Below are positions 47,864-57,359 of a stretch of 64,000 nt of DNA, piece by piece. Under the pieces are notes generated by a model. The model had not been told where the DNA came from. It ran no database searches and was given only the letters and a program-made list of their open reading frames with translations. The DNA is from Domibacillus robiginosus (lineage in GTDB: Bacteria; Bacillota; Bacilli; Bacillales; Domibacillaceae): contig NZ_LAHL01000011.1 of the NCBI RefSeq assembly GCF_000966195.1, positions 62,001-126,000 of the forward strand, read 5' to 3'. A program made the position numbers and the translations under genes. Numbering within the stretch: the stretch's first letter is position 1; each line of letters begins with the position of its first letter.

Positions 47864-49267
47864 ATGAATCGGCACTGGAATGAAATGCAGCCCGCCGATG
47901 CTTACAGGGTAACAGTATCTGGCTGCGTGGACAGCCTTGAACAAAAAGTGATGGCGCTGTTGTACCAGCCGCTAATTGGCGCCCAGGCGCTCAGCTTATA
48001 TATGACCATGTACGCGGAAGTAGAGGATGGCAAGCTGTCATCTGATAGTGCCCTGCACTATCACTTAATGAATACACTCGGCTGCAGTCCGCAGCAAATA
48101 TATGAAGATCGGCTGAAGCTTGAAGGAATCGGCTTACTAAAAACATATGTAAAAAAAGCAGAGGAAAACCGGGAATTTCTTTATGAACTGCTGTCTCCGC
48201 TTGCGCCAGACCAGTTTTTTACAGACGGACTTTTAAATGTTTTTCTTTATCGAAAAATCGGCCGGCCTCATTTTTTACGGCTCAAACGGATGTTTTGTGA
48301 CCGGGAAGCAAAGTCATCGGATTATCGCGAGGTGACACATGCATTCCCAGATGTATTTTCGACAGGGTATGCCGATGCGCAGGAAGCAGAACAAGAAAGC
48401 ATGCCGGAGCCTGGCAGCCGATTCGCTTCAAAGGGGGCAAAAGCAGGACCCGTTTTAAATGAGTCATTCGATTTTTCAGAGCTTGAGCGTGCACTCAAGG
48501 ATGCGCTTATTCCCGCGTCTTCCTTAACGCCGTTTATTAAAGAAACGATAAAAAAATTGTCTTTTTTGTATGGGATCAAAGCGCTGGATATGAAAAACCT
48601 GGTTTTGTCTTCTTTGAATGAGCAGGATGAAATTGATGTAGACGAGCTTCGAAAGTCTGCACGTAACGCGTACCAGTTTGAGTCAGGCGGCCGTCTTCCT
48701 GACATGACGCCGCGTATGGGAAGCCCCGAACATAAAGAAGTAGTTCAGCCGAAAACGCAGGAAGAAAAGCTGATTTTTCATTGTGAATCGGTCACACCTT
48801 ATCAAATGATGATCGATATATCAGATAGAGCGCCTTCATCTGTTGATATGAAGCTGATTGAACAGGTGATGCTTCAATACGATTTTACGCCAGGTGTGAT
48901 GAATGCACTTATTCAATATGTTATGCTGAGATCAAATATGAAGCTGTCGAAAAGCTTTATGGACAAAATTGCTGCTCAGTGGGCGCGTAAAAAAGTGAAA
49001 ACAGCCAAAGAAGGCATTGAACTGGCGAGAAGCGAGCAAAAGCAATCAAAGGAATGGACGTCCAGTAAATCAAAAGCCGGCCAAAAACCGAATGTGAGAG
49101 CCACCCGTATAGAAAGAATGCCGGACTGGCTTCAGGAAAAAGATCAAAAGTCTAAACGCTCTCCAGAAGAAGAGAAAGCACTTGAGAAAGAAAGCCGTGA
49201 ACTTGAAGAGAGAATTAAAAATAGGCAGCGAAGAAGGCAGGCGATGAAGACAAATGAAAAGGATTAA
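47864..49267 (+). CDS. dnaB: replication initiation and membrane attachment protein DnaB
   Basis: Primosome protein of Firmicutes (not the E. coli DnaB helicase), needed with DnaD and DnaI to load the replicative helicase. It is 467 aa (B. subtilis 472). An N-terminal DDBH1 winged-helix part is followed by a DDBH2 domain (about residues 300-400, with YQMMIDISDRAPSSVDMKLI) and a highly charged lysine/glutamate-rich tail. ATG at 47864 follows GAGGTG by 6 bases. The end overlaps dnaI by 14 bases. Confidence 0.93.
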   Translation: MNRHWNEMQPADAYRVTVSGCVDSLEQKVMALLYQPLIGAQALSLYMTMYAEVEDGKLSSDSALHYHLMNTLGCSPQQIYEDRLKLEGIGLLKTYVKKAEENREFLYELLSPLAPDQFFTDGLLNVFLYRKIGRPHFLRLKRMFCDREAKSSDYREVTHAFPDVFSTGYADAQEAEQESMPEPGSRFASKGAKAGPVLNESFDFSELERALKDALIPASSLTPFIKETIKKLSFLYGIKALDMKNLVLSSLNEQDEIDVDELRKSARNAYQFESGGRLPDMTPRMGSPEHKEVVQPKTQEEKLIFHCESVTPYQMMIDISDRAPSSVDMKLIEQVMLQYDFTPGVMNALIQYVMLRSNMKLSKSFMDKIAAQWARKKVKTAKEGIELARSEQKQSKEWTSSKSKAGQKPNVRATRIERMPDWLQEKDQKSKRSPEEEKALEKESRELEERIKNRQRRRQAMKTNEKD

Positions 49268-50189
49268 TGAAAGTTTAAAGAAAATGACAAATTCGCTTGA
49301 TTTTCAATCGCGCTTTGAGGCTATGCGAAATGAAATTTTAAGCGATCCGTCTATTAGAAATTTTATTGAGAAAAATAAAAGTGATTTATCTGATGAGGCG
49401 ATCCAAAAAAATTTGGTGAAACTATATGAGTATAAGACTCAAAGTAAAAAATGTGATAAATGCCCAAGCCTTTCTCAATGTATAAACATCATGCAAGGCT
49501 TTGAGCCGGAATTGTTGTGGCGTCGAGGAAGAGTAGAGCTGGATTACCATCGTTGCTCGCGAAAAATAAATGACGACCAGAAAAAAGAGAATGAAAAATT
49601 AATTAAAAGTTTGTATGTGCCAAAAAATATACTTAATGCCAGATTTGATGACCTGGATTTTAAAGATCCTGATCGACATAATGCAATAAAAGCAGCAGAA
49701 GAATTTGTCGAGAACTATATAAAAGATAAGCAAACGAAAGGCCTGTACATTTACGGAGCGTTTGGCGTGGGCAAGTCATATTTGTTAGGCGCTATCGCAA
49801 ATGATCTGGCTGAGGAAAATAATACATCTTCACTTATCATGTACTTTCCGGAATTTGTAAGGGAAATGAAGCAATCTTTAAGTGATCAATCACTGGATAG
49901 TAAGCTGGAGAAAGTAAAAAGTGCGCCAGTGCTTATGATAGATGATATTGGAGCCGAGTCTATGTCCAGCTGGGTACGCGATGATATCTTAGGAACGATT
50001 CTTCAGTTTAGAATGCTTGAAAATCTGCCAACGCTTTTTACATCTAATTTTAAGCTTGACGATTTAGAATACCATCTTACTTACTCACAACGTGGAGAAC
50101 AAGAAGGGCTAAAAGCAAAGCGGATCATGGAGCGCATTAAATATCTGGCGCTTCCGGTTGAAATGGCCGGTATGAACCGCCGTCATTAA
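49254..50189 (+). CDS. dnaI: primosomal helicase loader DnaI
   Basis: AAA+ ATPase that loads the DnaC helicase at oriC and restart sites, 311 aa. The N-terminal domain carries a zinc-binding set (CDKCPSLSQC near residue 63 and a later HRC). The AAA+ core shows the Walker A GAFGVGKSYLLG near residue 169 and the Walker B VLMIDDIGAE near residue 228. The ATG at 49254 is inside the dnaB end. In B. subtilis ytxC follows; here the thrS T-box follows directly. Confidence 0.95.
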   Translation: MKRINESLKKMTNSLDFQSRFEAMRNEILSDPSIRNFIEKNKSDLSDEAIQKNLVKLYEYKTQSKKCDKCPSLSQCINIMQGFEPELLWRRGRVELDYHRCSRKINDDQKKENEKLIKSLYVPKNILNARFDDLDFKDPDRHNAIKAAEEFVENYIKDKQTKGLYIYGAFGVGKSYLLGAIANDLAEENNTSSLIMYFPEFVREMKQSLSDQSLDSKLEKVKSAPVLMIDDIGAESMSSWVRDDILGTILQFRMLENLPTLFTSNFKLDDLEYHLTYSQRGEQEGLKAKRIMERIKYLALPVEMAGMNRRH

Positions 50190-50198
50190 AACTCATGC

Positions 50199-50227
50199 TT
50201 GATTTTGAATGAACGGGAGACTATAAT
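50199..50227 (+). promoter_or_regulatory. thrS promoter
   Basis: TTGATT (50199-50204), 17-base spacer, TATAAT (50222-50227). Confidence 0.75.
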
Positions 50228-50233
50228 AACGTC

Positions 50234-50480
50234 ATACGAAAAGCGAAGACAGGGACATGTTTTATTTGAGACGTCTACAGAGAGGGAAAGCAAAAGAGCT
50301 GCAACTTTCCCGTCGGACCAAATAAATTCACCACCCTCGAGCTCTGCTTCTGAACCTGAAAGTAAGAAGCGGCGGCACCAGACCGTTATCTGACTGCAAT
50401 TGAGCCAGGGATTCCCTGGAAAGTTGGGTGGAACCGCGATTAAACCTCGCCCCTTCATTTATGGAGGAGCGGGGTTTTTT
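50234..50480 (+). ncRNA. T-box leader, threonine specific
   Basis: TGGGTGGAACCGCG (50425-50438) is the invariant T-box. An ACC threonine codon at 50330-50332 fits the specifier. The terminator pairs AACCTCGC (50443-50450) with GCGGGGTT (50469-50476) and ends in a T-run. Uncharged tRNA-Thr should permit thrS transcription. Confidence 0.92.
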
Positions 50481-50508
50481 GTCGTTTAAAAAGAAGGAGG
50501 AAACACAT

Positions 50509-52440
50509 ATGTCGATTCAATTAACATTCCCAGATGGCGCTGTAAAGGAATTTCCGTCTGGAACAACAATGGAAGAAGTGGCGCAGTCAATCAGCCCGGG
50601 TCTGCGTAAAAAAGCACTTGCGGGAAAAGTCTCAGGTCAGTTTATTGATTTAAAAACACCAATCGAGCAGGATGGCGCGATTGAAATTATCACACCGGAG
50701 CATGCGGATGCGCTTGAAGTGCTGCGCCACAGTACAGCGCACTTGATGGCTCAGGCAATCAAGCGTGTTTATGGAGCTGATAAAGTCAAGCTTGGTGTTG
50801 GGCCGGTTATCGAGGGCGGCTTTTACTATGACATTGATCTTGACGAATCTATTACACCAGAAGATTTGCCGAAAATTGAAAAAGAAATGAAAAAGATCAT
50901 TAACGAAAATGTGCCAGTTATCCGTAAAGAAGTGTCACGTGTGGAAGCAGAGCAGTTTTTCAAAGAAATCAATGATGAATATAAACTGGAGCTTCTCCAG
51001 GCGATTCCAGCGGACGAAACCGTAACACTTTATGAGCAGGGTGATTTCACTGATTTATGTCGCGGTGTGCACGTTCCGTCAACGGGAAAATTAAAAGAAT
51101 TCAAGCTGCTGAATATTGCCGGTGCATACTGGCGCGGAAATTCCGATAATAAAATGCTTCAGCGCATTTATGGAACAGCTTTCTTTAAAAAGGAAGACCT
51201 TGAACATCACTTGAAGATGATTGAAGAAGCAAAAGAGCGCGATCACCGCAAAATCGGAAAAGAGCTTGATTTGTTTACCAATTCTCAGAAAGTTGGACAG
51301 GGTCTGCCGCTCTGGCTGCCAAAAGGCGCAACAATACGCCGTATTATTGAGCGCTATATCGTCGATAAAGAAGTAAGCCTTGGCTATGATCACGTATATA
51401 CTCCGGTGCTTGGAAGCGTTGAATTGTATAAAACAAGCGGCCATTGGGGGCATTATCAAGAAGGCATGTTTCCGGCGATGGAAATGGATAATGAAGATCT
51501 TGTGCTTCGCCCAATGAACTGCCCGCATCATATGATGATTTACAAAAATGATATTCACAGCTATCGTGAGCTGCCAATTCGTATTGCGGAACTGGGTACG
51601 ATGCACCGCTATGAAATGTCAGGAGCGCTCGCTGGCCTTCAGCGCGTTCGCGGTATGACATTAAATGATGCTCATATTTTTGTTCGCCCAGATCAGATCA
51701 AAGAGGAATTAAAGCGTGTTGTTGAATTGATACTCGCTGTGTACGAGGATTTCGGCTTGAACGATTATTCATTCCGTCTGTCTTATCGTGATCCGGAAAA
51801 CACTGAAAAATATTACAATGATGATGAAATGTGGGAAAAAGCACAGGCGATGCTGAAAGAAGCAATGGATGATTTTGGAATGGAATATGTTGAGGCAGAA
51901 GACGAAGCGGCATTTTACGGGCCGAAGCTTGATGTACAGGTGAAAACAGCGCTTGGTAAAGAAGAAACGTTGTCTACTGTGCAGCTGGATTTCCTTCTTC
52001 CGGAACGCTTTGACTTAACGTATGTCGGGGAAGATGGCAAGCAGCACCGTCCGGTCGTTATTCATCGTGGTGTTGTTTCCACAATGGAACGCTTTGTTGC
52101 GTTTTTGATTGAGGAATACAAAGGGGCATTCCCAACATGGCTTGCACCTGTGCAGGTTCAAATCATTCCTGTTTCCAATGAGGTTCACTACGACTATGCA
52201 AGAAAATTACAGGATGAGCTGAAGGCAGCCGGTATCCGTGTCGAGATGGACAGCCGTGAAGAAAAGCTTGGCTACAAAATCCGTGAATCACAAATGAAGA
52301 AAATTCCATACATGCTTGTTGTTGGTGATAAAGAACTTGAGGGCGGTACGGTGAATGTCCGCAAGTATGGTGAACAGAAGTCTGAAACAATGTCTTTTGA
52401 CGCTTTCCGCGACCTTGTTCAAAAAGAAGGCAAACGTTAA
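50509..52440 (+). CDS. thrS: threonyl-tRNA synthetase
   Basis: Class II synthetase, 643 aa, the same length as B. subtilis ThrS. An N-terminal TGS domain (1-62), the editing domain (about 65-225, [11 protein letters not shown] and a CRGVH zinc-like motif), the catalytic core with the zinc-binding [12 protein letters not shown] near residue 334, and a C-terminal anticodon-binding domain are visible. ATG at 50509 follows AAGGAGGAAAC; in-frame codons further upstream lie in the T-box terminator. Confidence 0.97.
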   Translation: MSIQLTFPDGAVKEFPSGTTMEEVAQSISPGLRKKALAGKVSGQFIDLKTPIEQDGAIEIITPEHADALEVLRHSTAHLMAQAIKRVYGADKVKLGVGPVIEGGFYYDIDLDESITPEDLPKIEKEMKKIINENVPVIRKEVSRVEAEQFFKEINDEYKLELLQAIPADETVTLYEQGDFTDLCRGVHVPSTGKLKEFKLLNIAGAYWRGNSDNKMLQRIYGTAFFKKEDLEHHLKMIEEAKERDHRKIGKELDLFTNSQKVGQGLPLWLPKGATIRRIIERYIVDKEVSLGYDHVYTPVLGSVELYKTSGHWGHYQEGMFPAMEMDNEDLVLRPMNCPHHMMIYKNDIHSYRELPIRIAELGTMHRYEMSGALAGLQRVRGMTLNDAHIFVRPDQIKEELKRVVELILAVYEDFGLNDYSFRLSYRDPENTEKYYNDDEMWEKAQAMLKEAMDDFGMEYVEAEDEAAFYGPKLDVQVKTALGKEETLSTVQLDFLLPERFDLTYVGEDGKQHRPVVIHRGVVSTMERFVAFLIEEYKGAFPTWLAPVQVQIIPVSNEVHYDYARKLQDELKAAGIRVEMDSREEKLGYKIRESQMKKIPYMLVVGDKELEGGTVNVRKYGEQKSETMSFDAFRDLVQKEGKR

Positions 52441-52510
52441 GAAAAAAACTATTGTTTTTTTTGAAAAGCAATGGTATTATTTAAAACGTTGGTTCTTTCA
52501 ATTTGTTTTC

Positions 52511-52539
52511 TGGACATTTGAAAGACGATATGATATAGT
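52511..52539 (+). promoter_or_regulatory. infC operon promoter
   Basis: TGGACA (52511-52516), 17-base spacer, TATAGT (52534-52539), which sets the 5' end of the leader near 52546. Confidence 0.65.
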
Positions 52540-52545
52540 TACTTA

Positions 52546-52696
52546 GGTGAATAAAACACGTAATAAAAGAAAGCAGAAGCACCCGCTTCTCACCTCGTCT
52601 GGCAAACAAGCTGGCAGGTTGACATGGTAAACGACTAAGCTGACTCGTTCAGCTTTTTACTGGCGGGGCATCTACTTCTAGATGTCTCGCTTTTTT
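52546..52696 (+). ncRNA. L20-type leader of infC-rpmI-rplT
   Basis: The leader contains AGAAGCACCCGCTTCTCACCT and related stems seen ahead of Bacillus infC operons and ends in a terminator (GCGGGGCATCT 52663-52673 / AGATGTCTCGC 52680-52690, then T6). In B. subtilis, ribosomal protein L20 binds this leader and promotes premature termination. Confidence 0.85.
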
Positions 52697-52755
52697 CATG
52701 CTGCAGTGCGCTTCTCTTTTAACCAGTGTTTTTTAAAATGACCCGGAGGTGGCTT

Positions 52756-53274
52756 ATTATTAGCAAAGACATGAATTTAAACGAAGGCATTCGTGCCCGT
52801 GAAGTACGCTTGATCGATCAAAACGGCGATCAGCTCGGCATCAAACAAAAACGCGAAGCACTTGAAATTGCTGCCCGCGTAAATCTTGATCTTGTACTTG
52901 TTGCTCCGAATGCGAAACCACCTGTAGCCCGTATCATGGACTACGGCAAATTCAAATTCGAACAGCAGAAGAAAGAGAAAGAAGCCCGCAAAAACCAGAA
53001 AATCATCCAATTAAAAGAAGTGCGCTTCAGTCCAACGATTGATGACCACGATTTTAATACCAAGCTTCGCAATGCGATTAAGTTCTTGGAAAAAGGTGAC
53101 AAAGTAAAAGCATCGATCCGATTCAAAGGACGTGCGATTACGCATAAAGAAATCGGCCAGCGTGTACTTGACCGCTTTGCAGAAGCGTGCAAGGACGTTG
53201 CGACTGTTGAGTCCAAGCCGAAAATGGACGGCCGTAGTATGTTCCTTATTATGGCGCCTAAAAACGAAAAGTAA
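52756..53274 (+). CDS. infC: translation initiation factor IF-3
   Basis: Binds 30S subunits and proofreads start codon choice, 172 aa. It reads [20 protein letters not shown], with an N-terminal domain, a lysine-rich linker and a C-terminal domain (ending [11 protein letters not shown]). The start is the non-standard ATT at 52756, or the next ATT at 52759, behind GGAGGTGG; no in-frame ATG/GTG/TTG fits. AUU is the known infC start in Geobacillus and E. coli and allows self-control. First gene of infC-rpmI-rplT. Confidence 0.93.
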   Translation: MISKDMNLNEGIRAREVRLIDQNGDQLGIKQKREALEIAARVNLDLVLVAPNAKPPVARIMDYGKFKFEQQKKEKEARKNQKIIQLKEVRFSPTIDDHDFNTKLRNAIKFLEKGDKVKASIRFKGRAITHKEIGQRVLDRFAEACKDVATVESKPKMDGRSMFLIMAPKNEK

Positions 53275-53297
53275 ACCAGTTTGAGGAGGAAGACGAA

Positions 53298-53495
53298 ATG
53301 CCAAAAATGAAAACTCACCGTGGTTCTGCCAAACGTTTCAAGAAAACAGGTTCAGGTAAACTGAAACGTTCACATGGTTACACAAGCCACTTGTTTGCAA
53401 ACAAATCTACTAAACAAAAACGTAAATTGCGTAAAAGCGCAATGGTTTCTAAAGGCGATTTCAAACGCATTCGCCACATGCTTGACAATCTGTAA
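53298..53495 (+). CDS. rpmI: 50S ribosomal protein L35
   Basis: 65 aa, very basic, starting [20 protein letters not shown], the family signature. GAGGAGGAAG precedes the ATG. Second gene of the L20-regulated operon. Confidence 0.98.
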   Translation: MPKMKTHRGSAKRFKKTGSGKLKRSHGYTSHLFANKSTKQKRKLRKSAMVSKGDFKRIRHMLDNL

Positions 53496-53531
53496 GAAAA
53501 ATTTTTGTAACATCACTAGGAGGGAAATAGT

Positions 53532-53888
53532 ATGCCACGCGTAAAAGGCGGTACTGTAACACGCAAACGTCGTAAAAAGGTTCTTAAATTAGCAAAAGGT
53601 TATTTCGGTTCGAAACATCGTTTATATAAAGTTGCCAACCAACAAGTTATGAAATCCCTGCAATATGCATACCGGGATCGCCGTAACAAAAAACGTGACT
53701 TCCGCAAATTGTGGATCACTCGTATCAACGCAGCTGCTCGCACAAACGGTCTTTCTTATAGCCGTTTAATGCACGGTTTGAAGCTTGCTGGTATCGAAGT
53801 GAACCGCAAAATGCTTGCTGATCTTGCTGTTAGCGATTCACAAGCATTTGCACAGCTTGCAGACGCTGCAAAAAAACAACTAGGTTAA
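53532..53888 (+). CDS. rplT: 50S ribosomal protein L20
   Basis: 118 aa basic helical protein needed for early 50S assembly; begins [20 protein letters not shown] and contains the signature [21 protein letters not shown] in part. It is also the repressor of its own operon through the leader at 52546-52696. TAGGAGGGA precedes the ATG. Followed by a strong terminator. Confidence 0.98.
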   Translation: MPRVKGGTVTRKRRKKVLKLAKGYFGSKHRLYKVANQQVMKSLQYAYRDRRNKKRDFRKLWITRINAAARTNGLSYSRLMHGLKLAGIEVNRKMLADLAVSDSQAFAQLADAAKKQLG

Positions 53889-53895
53889 TAACCTC

Positions 53896-53927
53896 AAAAC
53901 CGTCCTGATTGATCAGGGCGGTTTTTT
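53896..53927 (+). terminator. rplT terminator
   Basis: AACCGTCCTGA/TCAGGGCGGTT arms (one G-U pair) and a T-run. Confidence 0.9.
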
Positions 53928-54093
53928 CGTATACATAAACATCATCTGTGACGCTGAAGACCCAAGACGAGTAGAATATGGGCTGAATTGCTGGTCCATC
54001 ATCTTGTCGTTTTTTTAAAAAAGAGAAAGGGGCCGTTCTCCAAATTAGGCTGTTTCGGGAAAAGTTTGTTAAAATAAAGAAGGAGGAAAGCAG

Positions 54094-54363
54094 ATGTCTA
54101 TTGTTTTTATTTATTTTATCTTTATAAACTTTATCGCTTATCTTACAATGGCAAATGACAAAAAAAAGGCTCAGAAGCGGCTTTATCGAACCAGGGAAAG
54201 GACGCTCTGGCTGCTGGCTTTGCTTGGTGGTGCGCCCGGCGGATGGGTCGCCATGCAGACGTATCGGCATAAAACAAAGCATGCATCCTTTAAATATGGA
54301 ATGCCGCTCCTTGCTGTGCTTGATTTGATCGTGTTAGCCATGATAGGAGGAACAGCCATTTGA
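54094..54363 (+). CDS. ysdA: DUF1294 membrane protein
   Basis: 89 aa with a helix at the N-terminus (residues 2-18), the family motif RTRERTLWLLALLGGAPGGW, and a C-terminal helix. Length and motif match B. subtilis YsdA, of unknown function. GAAGGAGGA precedes the ATG. The stop codon overlaps the TTG start of the dUTPase gene. Confidence 0.85.
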   Translation: MSIVFIYFIFINFIAYLTMANDKKKAQKRLYRTRERTLWLLALLGGAPGGWVAMQTYRHKTKHASFKYGMPLLAVLDLIVLAMIGGTAI

Positions 54364-54845
54364 ATATGAATACATTGTTTCACATGCAGCGCGGACTTGA
54401 TTCTTACATAGAAAAAGAGCATAACCTGGAAGGAACCGACCTGTTTGACCAAAAGGTGCTTGCTCTGCTTGTTGAAATAGGCGAACTGGCCAATGAAACC
54501 CGCTGCTTTAAATTTTGGAGTACAAAAGGTCCTTCAGATCGAAGTGTAATTTTAGAGGAATTCGTAGATGGCGTCCATTTTATTTTATCACTCGGTATTT
54601 TAACAAATTGGACAGATACCACTCCGGCGTCTCAGCAGCCTGCTAAAACGGTGACTGATCAGTTTTTGCTGGTGACAGGAGCGATTCATGCCTTTCACCA
54701 AAGCAAAACAAAGAAAGCTTATCAATTACTAATGAACCGCTTTTTCACACTGGGTGATATGCTTGGGTTTTCAACAAAAGAAGTGGAAGAAGCGTATATT
54801 GCCAAAAATGAAGTAAACTATAAACGCCAGCAATCGGGCTACTAA
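54360..54845 (+). CDS. all-alpha (dimeric) dUTPase-like NTP pyrophosphatase
   Basis: 161 aa helical protein of the MazG/dimeric-dUTPase superfamily, probably hydrolysing dUTP to dUMP to keep uracil out of DNA. Acidic metal motifs EIGELANE and EEFVDGVHF show the ExxE...ExxD pattern. The best start is TTG at 54360, overlapping the ysdA stop and 9 bases after AGGAGG; ATG at 54366 is an alternative with longer spacing. B. subtilis has ysdB at this position instead. Confidence 0.8.
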   Translation: MNMNTLFHMQRGLDSYIEKEHNLEGTDLFDQKVLALLVEIGELANETRCFKFWSTKGPSDRSVILEEFVDGVHFILSLGILTNWTDTTPASQQPAKTVTDQFLLVTGAIHAFHQSKTKKAYQLLMNRFFTLGDMLGFSTKEVEEAYIAKNEVNYKRQQSGY

Positions 54846-54863
54846 GAAAGGGGATTTTATTTA

Positions 54864-55949
54864 ATGAAGAAACTGGATGAAACATTGACGATGCTAAAAG
54901 AGTTAACCGACGCAAAGGGGATTGCCGGAAATGAACGTGAAGCACGTGAAGTGATGCAAAAGTATATCGAGCCATTCGCTGAAGAAGTCACAACAGATGG
55001 GCTTGGCAGCTTGATTGCGAAAAAAACAGGAGATGCAAACGGACCCAAAATTATGGTGGCTGGACACCTGGATGAAGTCGGCTTTATGGTTACACGCATT
55101 GATGACAAGGGATTCATTCGTTTTCAAACCGTTGGCGGATGGTGGAGCCAGGTTATGCTCGCGCAGCGTGTGACAATCGTGACCCGTAAAGGAGATGTAA
55201 CGGGCGTGATCGGTTCAAAGCCGCCGCATATTTTGCCGGCTGAAGCACGCAAAAAACCGGTTGATATTAAAGATATGTTTATCGATATTGGAGCATCAAG
55301 TCGTGAAGAAGCTTCAGAATGGGGCGTGCGTCCTGGCGACATGGTCGTTCCATACTTTGAATTTACCGTTATGAATAATGAAAAAATGCTCCTTGCTAAA
55401 GCATGGGATAACCGAATTGGCTGTGCGATTGCCATTGATGTGATGAAATATGTGAAGGATAAACAACATGCGAATATTGTTTACGGTGTTGGGACTGTAC
55501 AGGAAGAGGTCGGTCTGCGTGGAGCGAAAACGTCCGCTCACCAAATCGGTCCGGATATCGCGTTTGGTGTTGATGTCGGCATTGCCGGCGACACACCGGG
55601 CGTAACGGAAAAAGAAGCAATGGGTAAAATGGGCAAAGGCCCGCAAATCATTTTGTATGATGCATCGATGGTATCCCACAAAGGACTGCGTGACTTTGTA
55701 ACAGACGTAGCAGATGAATTGAATATTCCTTATCAATTTGACGCTATGGCAGGCGGCGGAACAGATTCCGGGGAAATTCATAAAACAGGCAACGGTGTTC
55801 CGTCATTGTCTGTGACGATTGCTACACGCTATATTCATTCTCATGCAGCTATGCTTCACCGTGATGATTATGAAAATGCTGTAAAGCTGCTTGGAGAAGT
55901 TATCCTTCGCCTTGACCGCGATACGGTTAATACCATCACTTTTGATTGA
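54864..55949 (+). CDS. ysdC: M42-family metallo-aminopeptidase
   Basis: 361 aa, identical in length to B. subtilis YsdC. The cocatalytic metal residues are visible: AGHLDEVGF (H68, D70), [24 protein letters not shown] and a C-terminal HSHAAM. The family trims peptides or deblocks N-termini as large tetrahedral complexes; the cellular substrate is unknown. AAAGGGG precedes the ATG. It ends at a perfect palindromic terminator shared with sspI. Confidence 0.93.
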   Translation: MKKLDETLTMLKELTDAKGIAGNEREAREVMQKYIEPFAEEVTTDGLGSLIAKKTGDANGPKIMVAGHLDEVGFMVTRIDDKGFIRFQTVGGWWSQVMLAQRVTIVTRKGDVTGVIGSKPPHILPAEARKKPVDIKDMFIDIGASSREEASEWGVRPGDMVVPYFEFTVMNNEKMLLAKAWDNRIGCAIAIDVMKYVKDKQHANIVYGVGTVQEEVGLRGAKTSAHQIGPDIAFGVDVGIAGDTPGVTEKEAMGKMGKGPQIILYDASMVSHKGLRDFVTDVADELNIPYQFDAMAGGGTDSGEIHKTGNGVPSLSVTIATRYIHSHAAMLHRDDYENAVKLLGEVILRLDRDTVNTITFD

Positions 55950-55953
55950 AAAT

Positions 55954-55984
55954 AAAACCGCTCACAGCGCTGTGAGCGGTTTTT
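55954..55984. terminator. bidirectional terminator, ysdC / sspI
   Basis: A perfect 30-bp palindrome with 15-base arms starting AAAACCGCTCACAGC; T-runs on both strands. Confidence 0.9.
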
Positions 55985-55988
55985 AATG

Positions 55989-56189
55989 TTACTGAAGAGC
56001 TGATGCCATACGTTCTAACACAACTTTTTGCTCTTCCGTTGTGCTTTTTTTCCAGAAAAGTTCAAGCATCACACCAAGACCTGGAAGTGTTTTTTCTTCG
56101 CCATTTGAAATGGCATCCTGAATAACAGCCGATAATTCATTTGGGTTTTGTCCGTTTAAATTTTGAATAATAGCGCCTCGTAAATTCAT
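55989..56189 (-). CDS. sspI: small acid-soluble spore protein SspI
   Basis: 66 aa; starts MNLRGAIIQNLNG and contains GEEKTLPGLGVMLELFWK, the core of the SspI family (minor SASP made in the forespore under sigma-G). The neighbourhood of ysgA is conserved with B. subtilis. AAGGAGGGA precedes the ATG. I could not identify a convincing sigma-G promoter. It shows that the organism makes spores. Confidence 0.9.
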   Translation of the reverse strand: MNLRGAIIQNLNGQNPNELSAVIQDAISNGEEKTLPGLGVMLELFWKKSTTEEQKVVLERMASALQ

Positions 56190-56281
56190 GTGTATCCCTC
56201 CTTGTTTTGATTATTTTTACCACTACAGCGCCCATTATACAGAGAAATGCTATAATGGATTACGGCGAAAGGAGAATGACA

Positions 56282-57037
56282 TTGACTTACATTCAATCCG
56301 TAAACAACACGCATATAAAACAGCTGAATAAACTATGGACAAAAAAAGAACGGGATAAAACAGGCCTCTATATGCTTGAAGGCTTTCATCTTGTGGAAGA
56401 GGCGCTTCGCTATAAAGACCAAATAGAGGAACTTCTTTTATCAGAAAAAGCAGCAGTACCCGCATCATGGAATATAGATAATATAAACGTGACGATGATT
56501 TCGGAAGAGGTAGCGAAAAAGCTTTCTGACACTGAAAACGGCCAGGGTGTTTTTGCAGTGTGCAGAAAACAGGAATCAGCAGGGCTGCCGGCAGGAAAAA
56601 CGTTTCTGATGCTTGATGCTGTCCAGGACCCGGGCAACATTGGCACGATGATCCGGACTGCTGATGCAGCCGGGATTGATGCGGTGCTGCTCAGCCATGG
56701 ATCTGCTGATCTATTCAATCCAAAAGTGCTTCGTTCTGCACAGGGAAGCCATTTTCACCTGCCTATTGTCAGCATGGATTTAATCGAAGCGGCCGAGGAA
56801 CTTCAAAAGCGAGATATTCCCGTGTACGGAACGGCTTTAGATGGAGCATCGGATTACAGACAAGAACAGGCGGGACCGTTTGCATTGATTGTGGGCAACG
56901 AAGGAAATGGCGTGCGTCCAGAGCTTTTAGCAAAAACAACAAAAAATGTATACATTCCGATTTTCGGACAAAGCGAATCGCTGAACGTTGCAGTGGCAGC
57001 CGGCATCCTTCTTTATCATTTTCGGGAAAACAATTGA
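56282..57037 (+). CDS. ysgA: SpoU-family rRNA methyltransferase
   Basis: SPOUT 2'-O-ribose methyltransferase, 251 aa. A small N-terminal substrate-binding domain is followed by the knotted SAM domain with LDAVQDPGNIGTMIRTADA (around residues 117-135), LIVGNEGNG and the C-terminal PIFGQSESLNVAVAAGI. Target nucleotide unknown. TTG at 56282 has AAAGGAG 7 bases upstream; the in-frame ATG at 56276 would be only one base from that site. It is divergent from sspI. The stop codon lies inside the pheS promoter. Confidence 0.9.
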   Translation: MTYIQSVNNTHIKQLNKLWTKKERDKTGLYMLEGFHLVEEALRYKDQIEELLLSEKAAVPASWNIDNINVTMISEEVAKKLSDTENGQGVFAVCRKQESAGLPAGKTFLMLDAVQDPGNIGTMIRTADAAGIDAVLLSHGSADLFNPKVLRSAQGSHFHLPIVSMDLIEAAEELQKRDIPVYGTALDGASDYRQEQAGPFALIVGNEGNGVRPELLAKTTKNVYIPIFGQSESLNVAVAAGILLYHFRENN

Positions 57038-57062
57038 ATTCTAAAAATGGGTTGTCTATAAT
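57034..57062 (+). promoter_or_regulatory. pheST promoter
   Basis: TTGAAT (57034-57039), 17-base spacer, TATAAT (57057-57062). Confidence 0.75.
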
Positions 57063-57068
57063 AAGAAA

Positions 57069-57337
57069 GTATAAAATTTGATAATTAAAAGGCAATGACG
57101 GAGAAAAGTACGCCATCCTTCTTTTTTTAGGAAGAAAATGCCCTGACTGAAAGCATTTTTAAAAAGAAATGGCTGAAGTTCACCTCCCGAGCCGGTGCTT
57201 GGACCACACTCGTGTAAAGGCATACCGGTTTTTACCGTTATCTGAATGAAGTGAATACGTGTTTTTTTTGCGTATTAAAAAGGGTGGTACCGCGATATCA
57301 AAAGCCTCGTCCCTTTCCGGGAACGGGGCTTTTTTTG
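57069..57337 (+). ncRNA. T-box leader, phenylalanine specific
   Basis: AGGGTGGTACCGCG at 57281-57294 is the T-box; TTC at 57179-57181 is the likely specifier codon. The terminator hairpin (57302-57330) ends in seven T. It controls pheS-pheT by sensing uncharged tRNA-Phe. Confidence 0.93.
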
Positions 57338-57359
57338 TTGCCAAAAAGGAGGAAAAAAC

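Noticed and set aside
56190-56260. Sigma-G promoter for sspI
   Set aside because: A TGTATA -35-like element can be found but no matching CATACTA-like -10 at the right distance.
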